Assembly: GCA_012837655.1 (NCBI GenBank)
Contig: DUQT01000224.1
Span: 1 to 18,409 of the forward strand
Direction of reading: 5' to 3'
Origin: Actinomyces sp.
Lineage (GTDB): Bacteria > Actinomycetota > Actinomycetes > Actinomycetales > Actinomycetaceae
DNA: 18,409 nt
Positions 6,883 through 14,337 of the stretch are shown here, piece after piece. A model generated the notes under the pieces. That model did not search any database, had not been told where the DNA came from, and was given only the letters and a program-made list of their open reading frames with translations. Position 1 is the first letter of the stretch; the number at the start of each line of letters is the position of its first letter. A program made the translations under genes and the position numbers.

Positions 6883-7995
6883 CTATTTCCTCTTTTTACG
6901 CTTCGGCTGCGCCTGCTGTCCTAGGTGTCGGCCCGGCGTCGGTGCCGCAACCTTCAAGGGTTCCTTGTCCCCTGCCTCGCCCGCAGAAGATGACCCCTTG
7001 TCCTTGGTGTCCTCTTCCTTCAGCTCACCGCGTTCTACCATCACGCGCTTGGTGTGCGCGCCGATCTTCCCGCGATGCTCCTCCAGTAGCACTAGGACTG
7101 ACGGGGCAATGAGGACGGAACTAAGTGTACCGACTGTCATGCCTACAAACAGGGCCAACGAGATATCCGTTAGCGTTCCCGCTCCAAGTAGGAAAGATCC
7201 GAGGAACAAAATTGAGCCAACCGGAAGTAGCGCAACAATCGAGGTGTTGATCGAGCGCACGAGCGTCTGGTTGACAGCCAGGTTCACCATTTCACCGAAC
7301 GTGTACTTCGACTGCTTCGTAACGTTGGCTGTTAGTTCACGAACGCGGTCAAACACAACGACCGTGTCATACAGCGAGTAAGCCAAAATCGTTAGGAAGC
7401 CGATCACTGTTGCCGGTGAAACTTCGACCTGTACTAGCGAGAAGAATCCGACCGTCAAGAAGATGTCGTGGGTTAGAGCCCACAGCGCGGACACTGACAT
7501 CGTCCAGGATCGGAAGTAGAACGCCATCATGGCGCCAACCAGAACCAGGAAGATAACGAGCGACTGCAGTGCCTTCTTTGTAACGTCAGCTCCCCAAGAC
7601 GGGCCAATCACGGTAGCGTCAACGTCACCGGGGTCAATCTCGTAAGCCTCAGCCAGGGCTTCACGAACCTGTGGAGTCTGTTCTGAGGAGACCTCCGGGC
7701 TCTGCACGCGCAGACCGTTGGTACCAAGCTGCGATACCTTCACGCCCTCGGTAATCCCGTTTTCAGCCATCACGTCATAAGCGATCGACTGTTCGGTCGT
7801 CTTGACGTTGGCCAGTGAGAACTGTGAACCGCCCTGGAACTCAATACCGGGGTTCAGGCCGCGGAAAATCAGAAGGAGCGCCGCAATCAGGATTACGATG
7901 CCACCAATAGAAACCCACTTCTTTCGATTCGGAATGAAGCGGTAAGACTTGTCACCTGCGTAGAGCTGATTGCCCCAAGATGCCATGCTTTGCAT
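6883..7995 (-). CDS. secF: Protein translocase subunit SecF
   Basis: Inner-membrane accessory subunit of the Sec translocon that, with SecD, uses the proton motive force to help pull proteins across the membrane; 370 residues. A first membrane helix spans about 27-45, followed by an extracytoplasmic domain (LNPGIEFQGGSQF at 47-59) and five further helices from about 142 to 305. The conserved LAYSLYDTVVVFDRVRE (204-220) has the family Asp at D210, and NQTLVRSINTS is at 242-252. The C-terminal 60 residues are a disordered, charged tail ending PKRKKRK. The ATG overlaps the secD stop as TAATG; an in-frame ATG at residue 4 is the alternative start. Confidence 0.96.
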   Translation of the reverse strand: MQSMASWGNQLYAGDKSYRFIPNRKKWVSIGGIVILIAALLLIFRGLNPGIEFQGGSQFSLANVKTTEQSIAYDVMAENGITEGVKVSQLGTNGLRVQSPEVSSEQTPQVREALAEAYEIDPGDVDATVIGPSWGADVTKKALQSLVIFLVLVGAMMAFYFRSWTMSVSALWALTHDIFLTVGFFSLVQVEVSPATVIGFLTILAYSLYDTVVVFDRVRELTANVTKQSKYTFGEMVNLAVNQTLVRSINTSIVALLPVGSILFLGSFLLGAGTLTDISLALFVGMTVGTLSSVLIAPSVLVLLEEHRGKIGAHTKRVMVERGELKEEDTKDKGSSSAGEAGDKEPLKVAAPTPGRHLGQQAQPKRKKRK

Positions 7996-10016
7996 TAGTT
8001 GCTCTCCTCCTCTTTGGAGGCGTCGGCTTCGGAATCATCTATTGCTCTCGCCTCTTCGTCAACTTCAGCAACCTTGGTCGCCGTAGCTTGCTCAGCGGCC
8101 TGCTCTTCTAGTTCCTTTGCACGACGGCGCTCCGCAATGGACTGGCGTCCCAAATCAGGAACACCCACTTCAAGCTCGTCTTCCTTCTTGTGCTTCTTCA
8201 CATTGCGCTCCGGTCCGCGAACGCGACCGCGACCGGCGTAAACCGCTGCGGACTTAGCTCCGAGGTGCTCAGGATCAAGACCGGATAGCTTGTGGCCCTC
8301 ACCAAAGAACTTGGTTCGAACCAACAGAACCATGGCCGGGTGGGTGAAGAACAGGATTACGGACAGGTCAACAATCGTCGTTAGACCAAGCGTGAACGCG
8401 AAGCCCTGCACGCCACCAACCGCTAGGTAGTAAAGAACTGCGGCAGCCAGGATGTTCACGAGGTCGGAGACGATGATCGTGCGACGTGCACGTAGCCAAC
8501 CCTCGTTAACTGCAGCCTGTAGCGTGCGTCCGTTTCGTACCTCGTCACGTATTCGCTCGAAGTACACGATGAACGAGTCCGCTGTAATACCAACCGCGAC
8601 GATCAAACCGGCGACGCCGGCGAGCGATATTCGGTATCCCATCAGCCACGACAGTAGGGCGATCGCAACGTAAACGGTTACGCCCGCAACGATTAGCGAA
8701 CCACCAGCCAGAATGGCGAGGCCGCGGTACTGCCAGATCAAATACAGCAGAACCAGAACCAGACCAATAATGCCGGTTAGGAGGCCGGTGCGAAGGTGCT
8801 CAGCACCCAGGGTTGCTGAAATTCGCTGCTCCGACTCAACGGTGAAGTTGAGCGGTAGTGAACCAAACTGAAGCTGGTTCGCAAGTGCACGGGCGGACTC
8901 AGCGCTGAAGTTACCTTCGATCATTGCGGAGCCGTTTGGAATCACAGAGTTCATGCGCGGCGCCGAAATGACGTTGCCATCCAGAACTACAGCGAAACGG
9001 TTACGCGTGGGATCAACCTGGTCAAGATCAACGAGACGCTGGGAGATCTCCGCAAACTTCGTGGTGCCTTCACCGTCGAACTGTAGGCTGACGATCCACT
9101 TACCAGTGGACTGTCCCTGCTGGTTCGTCGCCATGCCTGCGGTGGCAGACGTTAGGTGAATACCTTCAAGGTCTACGGGACCAAGGATGTATTTTTCTTG
9201 GCCGTCAATGTCACATGCGACAAGTGGTTTGTCGATTGCGTCGGCCGATCCTTTAGCCAGGTTTTCAGGAGCCGTGCAGTCAGTTAGGAAGAACTCTTCC
9301 ATGATTGCTTCGGTGATCCACTTTGGATCCGAGTTATTCTCGGGTGTCTCAGTGACCTGATCAGAGATTTCGCCGTCTCCATTGGCATCAGCGAGCGTGC
9401 GAGCAAGCTCTTCCGGTGTCATTTTCGCCAGGTCCTCGGGCGAGGGCGCTGATTCTTCGGTCCCCTCTGCCGGAGCCTCCGTGGGTTCCTCAGTGGCATC
9501 GGTAGCTTCGGGGGCGGGTTCCTCACCCGTTGCCTCCGGATCGTTTACCTCCTCATCCGGCTGAGTTTCAGTTTCCCCAGCTTGAGCGTAGTCAGCTGGA
9601 TTAACTGCGTTCGGCGCACCCGCTACTAGGAGCGGGCGGAAGTTCATGACTGCAGATGATCGAACCAGGTCCAGAGTCTCTTCACTTGGTTCACCAGGCA
9701 ACGCTACAACGATGTTGCGGCCGGCCTGGCTGGTGATCTCTGCTTCCGCTACACCGGAGGCGTCAACACGCTTACGAATAATTTCGATGGCCTGCTGTAG
9801 GTCTTCTTCGGAGACGGTAACGTCTTTTTTGCTCTCACCTTCGCGTGGAGTAGGCGTCAGGATCAGCTGCGTGCCGCCCTGCAGGTCAAGAGCTAGCCCA
9901 GGAACCGCACTGGCGTTTCCTTTGATAGTTCCGATACCGAGCGTTGCTATTGCAACAATGATGAGAATCCCAAGAGTTATAAGAGTTCTCCCGGGCTTAC
10001 TCGCTTTCTTAGCCAC
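7995..10016 (-). CDS. secD: Protein translocase subunit SecD
   Basis: Partner of SecF in the Sec translocon, 673 residues. One helix at about 10-30, a large extracytoplasmic domain (LDLQGGTQLILTP at 44-56; a second part at about 300-400) and five helices from about 405 to 567, with the conserved GITADSFIVYFERIRDE at 476-492 (D480). Between the two extracytoplasmic parts is an acidic low-complexity insert (about 146-192, mainly Glu, Pro, Thr, Ala), then an EF-hand-like DANGDGEISD loop (210-219) and a cysteine pair, C247 and C268. A charged cytoplasmic tail covers about 595-673. The start is GTG with GAGG (10024-10027) 7 nt upstream. Actinobacterial SecD proteins often carry inserts here. Confidence 0.96.
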   Translation of the reverse strand: MAKKASKPGRTLITLGILIIVAIATLGIGTIKGNASAVPGLALDLQGGTQLILTPTPREGESKKDVTVSEEDLQQAIEIIRKRVDASGVAEAEITSQAGRNIVVALPGEPSEETLDLVRSSAVMNFRPLLVAGAPNAVNPADYAQAGETETQPDEEVNDPEATGEEPAPEATDATEEPTEAPAEGTEESAPSPEDLAKMTPEELARTLADANGDGEISDQVTETPENNSDPKWITEAIMEEFFLTDCTAPENLAKGSADAIDKPLVACDIDGQEKYILGPVDLEGIHLTSATAGMATNQQGQSTGKWIVSLQFDGEGTTKFAEISQRLVDLDQVDPTRNRFAVVLDGNVISAPRMNSVIPNGSAMIEGNFSAESARALANQLQFGSLPLNFTVESEQRISATLGAEHLRTGLLTGIIGLVLVLLYLIWQYRGLAILAGGSLIVAGVTVYVAIALLSWLMGYRISLAGVAGLIVAVGITADSFIVYFERIRDEVRNGRTLQAAVNEGWLRARRTIIVSDLVNILAAAVLYYLAVGGVQGFAFTLGLTTIVDLSVILFFTHPAMVLLVRTKFFGEGHKLSGLDPEHLGAKSAAVYAGRGRVRGPERNVKKHKKEDELEVGVPDLGRQSIAERRRAKELEEQAAEQATATKVAEVDEEARAIDDSEADASKEEESN

Positions 10017-10065
10017 TGTGGTTCCTCGATACTAAAATTGCACTCTGAGACAGGAATGCTTAGTT

Positions 10066-10578
10066 TTACTTGTCGTTTTCGGACTTTTTGTCATTCGGAG
10101 CAAAGGAGTCATCCCAGAGATCCTCTGGATCTTCCTCCGTGGGATCCTCGACTGCGCCCTCGGGCTGATCCTGCTTGGAATCGGCTTCTTCGGATGCCTC
10201 CACTACCGGCTCTTCAGTAGCTTCGGAGCTTTCCACAACGGAGTCAGCATCAGCGTTTTCGGATCCCTCTAAGGCCTCTAGCTCGGGAACCTGCTCGTCA
10301 ATATCCGAATCATCGGTGTTTTCGAACGGGGGCTCAACAGCCATCTGGATAGCGCGGCGATCCCAGTAGCTCTCTTCACCATTTGGAGACTGCAGAATGT
10401 AGACGTCACCATCAACGTCACTAACGATTCCGTAGAAACCGGAACCGGTGCGTACCCAAACGCCAGGCTGGATCTGCTCATGCATCTGCCGAATCTGCTC
10501 TTCCTGCTTCTTTCGGCCACGCGATGATAGGAACATCATGCCGATCAACAAGATGGCAGCAAAAATTATAATCTCCAA
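10066..10578 (-). CDS. yajC: Preprotein translocase subunit YajC with long acidic tail
   Basis: Small membrane protein of the SecD-SecF-YajC complex. I place the start at TTG 10578-10576: GAGGAG lies 7 nt upstream and the protein then begins LEIIIFAAILLIGMMFL, a membrane helix right at the N-terminus as in the family. The open frame extends 25 codons further to a GTG/ATG-type start, but that would put a non-conserved leader before the helix. The YajC domain covers about residues 1-80 (RGRKKQEEQ...IQPGVWVRTGSGFYGIVSDV). Residues 85-170 form a strongly acidic, low-complexity tail, making it 170 residues instead of the roughly 110 of E. coli. It lies 81 nt after ruvB and 49 nt before secD. Confidence 0.9.
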   Translation of the reverse strand: MEIIIFAAILLIGMMFLSSRGRKKQEEQIRQMHEQIQPGVWVRTGSGFYGIVSDVDGDVYILQSPNGEESYWDRRAIQMAVEPPFENTDDSDIDEQVPELEALEGSENADADSVVESSEATEEPVVEASEEADSKQDQPEGAVEDPTEEDPEDLWDDSFAPNDKKSENDK

Positions 10579-10585
10579 CGGTTTA

Positions 10586-10591
10586 CTCCTC
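10586..10591 (-). promoter_or_regulatory. Ribosome-binding site that sets the yajC TTG start
   Basis: GAGGAG on the minus strand, 7 nt before the TTG at 10578. It favours this start over the longer open frame reaching 10653. Confidence 0.75.
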
Positions 10592-10603
10592 AGATTTAGG
10601 TGT

Positions 10604-10609
10604 ATCCTA
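10604..10609 (-). promoter_or_regulatory. Candidate -10 box for yajC-secDF-apt
   Basis: TAGGAT on the minus strand in the 81-nt gap between ruvB and yajC. A start about 7 nt further on would give a leader of roughly 19 nt that still includes the GAGGAG site. No convincing -35 is present, so readthrough from ruvB remains equally possible. Confidence 0.3.
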
Positions 10610-10659
10610 GGTGATTCTAAGGGTATTAAGCCCGTAATGCACCTTTCCACCATGTGTTT

Positions 10660-11688
10660 CTAGCTAAACAATGTGTCGTCACTTGGTGGTTTCAGCCCCA
10701 AGTGTTCCCAAGCCTGCGGTGTAGCCGCCCGCCCTCGCGGAGTACGAATCATGAACCCTTCGCGAACCAAGTACGGTTCAGCCACAGTCTCTACTGTCTC
10801 AGCTTCCTCCCCTACCGTCACAGCAAGTGTGGCCAACCCAACAGGCCCGCCAGCAAACCTGCGGCAAAGCGCTTCAAGTACTGCACGATCCAGACGATCC
10901 AGTCCCTGGGGATCTACCTCAAACAGTTCCAACGCAGCGTTCGCCGCGTCGAGGTCGATTGTGCCGTCACCGTGAACCTGTGAGTAATCAACCACTCGGC
11001 GAAGCAAGCGGTTTGCGATTCTTGGCGTGCCGCGAGACCTCTTCGCGATCTCAGCTCCGGCCTCCTTATGTATTGAAACGTTCAGGAGGCGCGCTGATCT
11101 TGTGACAACTTCTTCAAGTTCTGCGGCTTCGTAGTACTCCAAGTGCGCTGTGAATCCAAAGCGGTCTCGAAGTGGTGCGGGAAGCAGTCCGGAGCGCGTC
11201 GTTGCGCCAACTACTGTGAACGGCGGAAGCGTCAGTGGGATTGACGTTGCTCCCGGCCCCTTGCCAACGATGATGTCGACGCGGAAGTCTTCCATCGCAA
11301 GGTAGAGCATTTCCTCAGCGGTGCGTGCCAGGCGGTGGATCTCATCGATGAACAGGATGTCGCCTTCCTGCAGGGAAGACAGAATCGCGGCCAGGTCGCC
11401 CGCGTGCTGAATGGCCGGCCCCGATGTGAGTCGAAGGGAGGCTCCCATCTCGTTTGCCACAATCATCGCCAGCGTGGTCTTACCAAGCCCGGGCGGACCG
11501 GCAAGCAGAATGTGATCCGGCGTGACCTCACGGTTCTGCGCAGCTGACAAAACTAGGTCGAGCTGGGCTCGAACAGTGGACTGGCCGATGAAATCCTTCA
11601 GATGCTTGGGACGCAGAGCGGCTTCAGCAGCACGTTCAACATCATCAGCGCCCTCGTTTACAATCCGGTTTTCAGAAGTTTCATCCAC
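10660..11688 (-). CDS. ruvB: Holliday junction branch migration helicase RuvB
   Basis: AAA+ ATPase ring that drives branch migration of Holliday junctions together with RuvA; 342 residues. Walker A GPPGLGKTT (64-72, K70), Walker B ILFIDEIHRL (111-120, D115-E116), sensor 1 GATTR (161-165), arginine finger LRDRFG (173-178), and a C-terminal winged-helix DNA-binding domain (about 260-335, with TPRGR near 319). The start is GTG, with GGGAGG (11694-11699) 5 nt upstream. It overlaps the last 8 nt of ruvA, consistent with coupled translation and matched amounts of the two partners. Confidence 0.98.
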   Translation of the reverse strand: MDETSENRIVNEGADDVERAAEAALRPKHLKDFIGQSTVRAQLDLVLSAAQNREVTPDHILLAGPPGLGKTTLAMIVANEMGASLRLTSGPAIQHAGDLAAILSSLQEGDILFIDEIHRLARTAEEMLYLAMEDFRVDIIVGKGPGATSIPLTLPPFTVVGATTRSGLLPAPLRDRFGFTAHLEYYEAAELEEVVTRSARLLNVSIHKEAGAEIAKRSRGTPRIANRLLRRVVDYSQVHGDGTIDLDAANAALELFEVDPQGLDRLDRAVLEALCRRFAGGPVGLATLAVTVGEEAETVETVAEPYLVREGFMIRTPRGRAATPQAWEHLGLKPPSDDTLFS

Positions 11689-12268
11689 GGTTGCCTCCCA
11701 GGTTTACCAGTGCGGCACGGAGCATATCGGAAGCATTCATACCGGTGCCACTGAACTGTGCAACAGCGCTTTCAGCCTGCTGCTTTTGCCATCCCAAACT
11801 GACGAGCGCCTTGATGACCTCATCCCCCGTTTCGTCAACAGCTGGGGCAGGTTCAAAGGTTCCCGTTGCGGGGCCGAGCTTGTCGCCGATCTCAAGGATC
11901 ATGCGTTGCGCTGATTTCTTGCCGATTCCCGGGATCTTTTGAAGGCGCTTCTCATCCTTTTCGGCAAGCGCTGCCCGCAGTTCATCCGGGGTGAACACGT
12001 CCAGGGCTGCGATGGCGGTCCTGGGGCCAATGCCCGACACGGTCTGCAGGATTTCGAAGGCTTCCGACTCGTCCTCGGTAAGAAAACCGAAAAGGGTCAT
12101 TGAATCTTCGCGCACGACCAGATTGGTGTAGACCTCCACGTCCTGGTTGTGACGAACCGTGCTGATTGAGCGGGCTGGCATGTAGACGCGGAAGCCGAGG
12201 CTCTGCGCCTGAATAACGACGTGGTCCCCCTTGATGAACAGGACTTTGCCCGTCAAATAGGAAATCAT
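11681..12268 (-). CDS. ruvA: Holliday junction branch migration protein RuvA
   Basis: Tetrameric protein that binds the four-way junction and recruits RuvB; 195 residues. An N-terminal OB-fold (MISYLTGKVLFIKGDHVVIQ) is followed by two helix-hairpin-helix motifs, VSGIGPRTAIAAL at about 78-90 and IPGIGKKSAQRMILEI at about 113-128, and a C-terminal RuvB-binding domain (about 147-195) joined by a Pro/Ala linker. I start it at ATG 12268 rather than the TTG one codon earlier: AAGGAG (12274-12279) is 5 nt from the ATG but only 2 nt from the TTG. It is preceded by a 61-nt gap after ruvC. Confidence 0.96.
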   Translation of the reverse strand: MISYLTGKVLFIKGDHVVIQAQSLGFRVYMPARSISTVRHNQDVEVYTNLVVREDSMTLFGFLTEDESEAFEILQTVSGIGPRTAIAALDVFTPDELRAALAEKDEKRLQKIPGIGKKSAQRMILEIGDKLGPATGTFEPAPAVDETGDEVIKALVSLGWQKQQAESAVAQFSGTGMNASDMLRAALVNLGGNRG

Positions 12269-12313
12269 CAAAGCTCCTTAGATTGGGCGGCTTGGCGCCA
12301 ATCAGTTTGTCGA

Positions 12314-12327
12314 TAGTTCCGGAACTA
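12314..12327. repeat. Perfect 14-bp palindrome between ruvC and ruvA
   Basis: TAGTTCCGGAACTA is its own reverse complement and begins 2 nt after the ruvC stop. A second, 10-bp palindrome, TTGGCGCCAA, is at 12292-12301. As RNA the first could form only a 5-bp stem with a CCGG loop and no U-tract follows, so it looks more like a DNA-binding dyad than a terminator. It is not the actinobacterial LexA box, whose GAAC-N4-GTTC arms have the opposite order. Confidence 0.5.
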
Positions 12328-12329
12328 CC

Positions 12330-12962
12330 CTAGCGCCTACCCTGGACACGAGGATCAACCGCTCCCCTCCTGCGCGTCTGCGCCAGCGCCGCCGCCCACT
12401 GCTTCTGGGCGGCGGTCATCTTGCCGCGAGACGACACGCCACCCGAGAGTGACACGTTAATTTCGCCGTCCTCGCGCGCACCCTGCAGGCCCGTACCTCG
12501 CCACGCGTGACAAATCGCGATTGCCAAAGCGTCAGCCGCGTCAGCCGGCTTCGGTGGCTTCTTCAACTGCAGAATGCGGGCAACCATGTGCTGCACCTGC
12601 GCCTTACCTGCAGTACCCGACCCGGTGATGGCTGCCTTCACCTCGGACGGTGTGTGCACAGCCAGCGGTAAACCGGCCCGACCAACGCACAGCATTGCCA
12701 CACCCATAACCTGCATGGTGGTTGTCACCGACTGCAGGTTGTCCTGGGCAAAAACGCGTTCAATAGCTACGACCTCGGGGTCGAACTTCTTGATTGCCAC
12801 GTCAATGGCGTCCGCGATTTTGGACAGGCGGAAGTGGGTTGCTAGGTTCTGCGGGCTTCTAGCAACCTCGTAGTGGACCAGGCTGGTACGACGAGCGGCA
12901 TCGACGTCAATCACGCCAATGCCACATCGGGTCAAACCAGGGTCGATTCCTAGGACACGCAC
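12330..12962 (-). CDS. ruvC: Crossover junction endodeoxyribonuclease RuvC
   Basis: Dimeric resolvase that cuts Holliday junctions; 210 residues. RNase H-like core with the acidic catalytic residues visible: D7 (GIDPG), E68 (AIERVF), and D141 and D144 in PADAADALAIAICH. The last 50 residues (from about 160) are a non-conserved basic extension rich in Gly, Gln and Arg. The start is GTG; no clear binding site is seen, which is unusual in this window, and it begins 13 nt after the yebC stop, so coupling with yebC is likely. Confidence 0.96.
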   Translation of the reverse strand: MRVLGIDPGLTRCGIGVIDVDAARRTSLVHYEVARSPQNLATHFRLSKIADAIDVAIKKFDPEVVAIERVFAQDNLQSVTTTMQVMGVAMLCVGRAGLPLAVHTPSEVKAAITGSGTAGKAQVQHMVARILQLKKPPKPADAADALAIAICHAWRGTGLQGAREDGEINVSLSGGVSSRGKMTAAQKQWAAALAQTRRRGAVDPRVQGRR

Positions 12963-12975
12963 TTTGTCGGCTCAG

Positions 12976-13740
12976 CTATTCAGCGTCTGCCTGCAGTTCC
13001 TTCAAGACCTCGTCTGACGCGGTGAAGTTCGTGTAAATATCCTGAACGTCGTCGGAGTCCTCCAGCGCATCAACCATCTGCATGACCTTGCGAACGCCGT
13101 CAGCGTCCAGCTCGACCTTGGTGGACGGCACAAATCCGGCTTCCGCGGAGTTGTAGTCAATACCGTTTTCCTGCAGGGCCGTGCGAACTGCGACCAGGTC
13201 GTTGGGTTCGGAGATGATCTGGAAGGTCTCACCCTCGTTGGTAACTTCTTCAGCGCCAGCGTCCAGGACAGCAAGCAGAAGCTCGTCCTCGTCAACTTTC
13301 CCGTCATTGGGAACTTCGATGATTCCCTTGCGACTGAACATGTACGCAACTGATCCGGGGTCGGCCAGCGATCCGCCGTTACGGGTGAACGCCACGCGAA
13401 CTTCGGAAGCTGCGCGGTTGCGGTTATCGGTCAGACATTCAACAAGGAACGCAACTCCGCTGGGACCATAACCTTCATACATGATGGTTTCCCAGTCTGC
13501 GCCCGAAGCGTCTTCACCCGATCCACGCTTAACTGCGCGTTCGATGTTGTCATTAGGAACTGAGTTCTTCTTCGCCTTCTGAATCGCATCGTAAAGCGTC
13601 GGGTTTGCATCTGGGTCACCACCGCCAGTGCGCGCCGCTACCTCAACGTTCTTAATAAGGCGCCCAAAAAGCTTGCCACGCTTGGCATCAATTGCAGCCT
13701 TCTTGTGTTTAGTAGTGGCCCACTTAGAGTGACCTGCCAT
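12976..13740 (-). CDS. yebC: YebC/PmpR/TACO1-family protein
   Basis: A 254-residue protein with the family hallmark MAGHSKWATTKHKKAAIDAKRGKLF at its N-terminus (residues 1-25 in two segments), KKNSVPNDNIERAVKRG (57-73), and Y-E-G-Y-G-P-S-G-V near 88-96. Members were long annotated as transcriptional regulators; recent work on YebC and mitochondrial TACO1 supports a role in translation, relieving ribosome stalling at proline-rich stretches. The proline-rich SecD insert encoded nearby is the kind of sequence that could need it, but that link is my inference. ATG start with GGAGG (13748-13752) 7 nt upstream. The neighbourhood yebC-ruvC-ruvA-ruvB is widely conserved. Confidence 0.96.
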   Translation of the reverse strand: MAGHSKWATTKHKKAAIDAKRGKLFGRLIKNVEVAARTGGGDPDANPTLYDAIQKAKKNSVPNDNIERAVKRGSGEDASGADWETIMYEGYGPSGVAFLVECLTDNRNRAASEVRVAFTRNGGSLADPGSVAYMFSRKGIIEVPNDGKVDEDELLLAVLDAGAEEVTNEGETFQIISEPNDLVAVRTALQENGIDYNSAEAGFVPSTKVELDADGVRKVMQMVDALEDSDDVQDIYTNFTASDEVLKELQADAE

Positions 13741-13755
13741 TAAGTTTCCTCCATT

Positions 13756-13791
13756 TAGCGTTCACGGACCGCAAACGTCGCGGAACCGCTA
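13756..13791 (-). other. Compound hairpin between the Nudix gene and yebC
   Basis: TAGCG and CGCTA at the two ends pair, followed by TTC/GAA after one bulged base, and an inner CCGC (13769-13772) pairs with GCGG (13780-13783) around a 7-nt loop. It starts in the Nudix stop codon and ends 3 nt before the yebC ribosome-binding site. No U-tract follows. It may separate the two reading units at the RNA level, for example as a processing site or a weak attenuator. Confidence 0.35.
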
Positions 13792-14325
13792 GTTATCGTA
13801 CTCAACGATCATAACGCACTGTCCGTCCCAACCGTTGATCAGCCACTCCTCTAGCAGGTCAGGAAGTTCCTCGGGATAGATGCGATCGTTGGCCTCTATT
13901 TCGCGCAATTCGGCCAGGCTCAGCCACCGCATGTCGTCGAGGACATTTTTCTCATCATTGCTCCACCCGTCCGTATTTACTTCAAAGGTTTTCGCACGGG
14001 CAAGAAAGAAATGTTCTCGTTGTCGCCTGGTTCGATCGGCAAAGAAGAATTTCGAATCCCGATAGATCACAGGACCGACGAGGTCGGCGCTGGCCAACTG
14101 GAATCCAGTTTCTTCGAAGCATTCGCGCATCGCGGTGTCTTGCGCCGATTCGCCTTCTTCCTGGCCTCCACCGACGGTGAACCACCAGCGTCGACTGGGA
14201 TCGTTGCCGTCGTGTCCTTGCACGAGTAGCACGCGGTCCTGCTCATCAACCAAAATAACTCGGGCGGCATCGCGAGTTGGTAGTCCGTCTTCTCCGATTG
14301 GCCATTCGTTTTCGCGTTCTAGCAT
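13789..14325 (-). CDS. Nudix hydrolase
   Basis: A 178-residue hydrolase of nucleoside diphosphates linked to another group. The Nudix box is complete at residues 53-75: G53, E59, R67-E68, E71-E72, G74, with Cys at 69 and Phe at 70 inside it. The substrate cannot be told from sequence. It lies 12 nt after the LemA-like membrane protein gene and 48 nt before yebC. From memory, M. tuberculosis Rv2609c, at the same place next to pimA, is a single protein of about 350 residues annotated as a membrane protein with a MutT/Nudix domain; the two genes here add up to the same length. No clear binding site precedes the ATG, so coupling with the upstream gene is likely. Confidence 0.9.
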   Translation of the reverse strand: MLERENEWPIGEDGLPTRDAARVILVDEQDRVLLVQGHDGNDPSRRWWFTVGGGQEEGESAQDTAMRECFEETGFQLASADLVGPVIYRDSKFFFADRTRRQREHFFLARAKTFEVNTDGWSNDEKNVLDDMRWLSLAELREIEANDRIYPEELPDLLEEWLINGWDGQCVMIVEYDN

Positions 14326-14337
14326 TGCTTAGATGCG

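Noticed and set aside
10579..10653. Upstream extension of yajC by 25 codons
   Set aside because: It would place a non-conserved leader before the N-terminal membrane helix, and the strong GAGGAG site sits inside it at the right distance for the TTG start.
12314..12327. The palindrome as a LexA/SOS box
   Set aside because: Actinobacterial SOS boxes read GAAC-N4-GTTC; here the arms are GTTC then GAAC, the reverse order with a 2-base centre.
12314..12327. The same palindrome as an intrinsic terminator of ruvC
   Set aside because: The RNA stem would be 5 bp and no U-tract follows on the minus strand.
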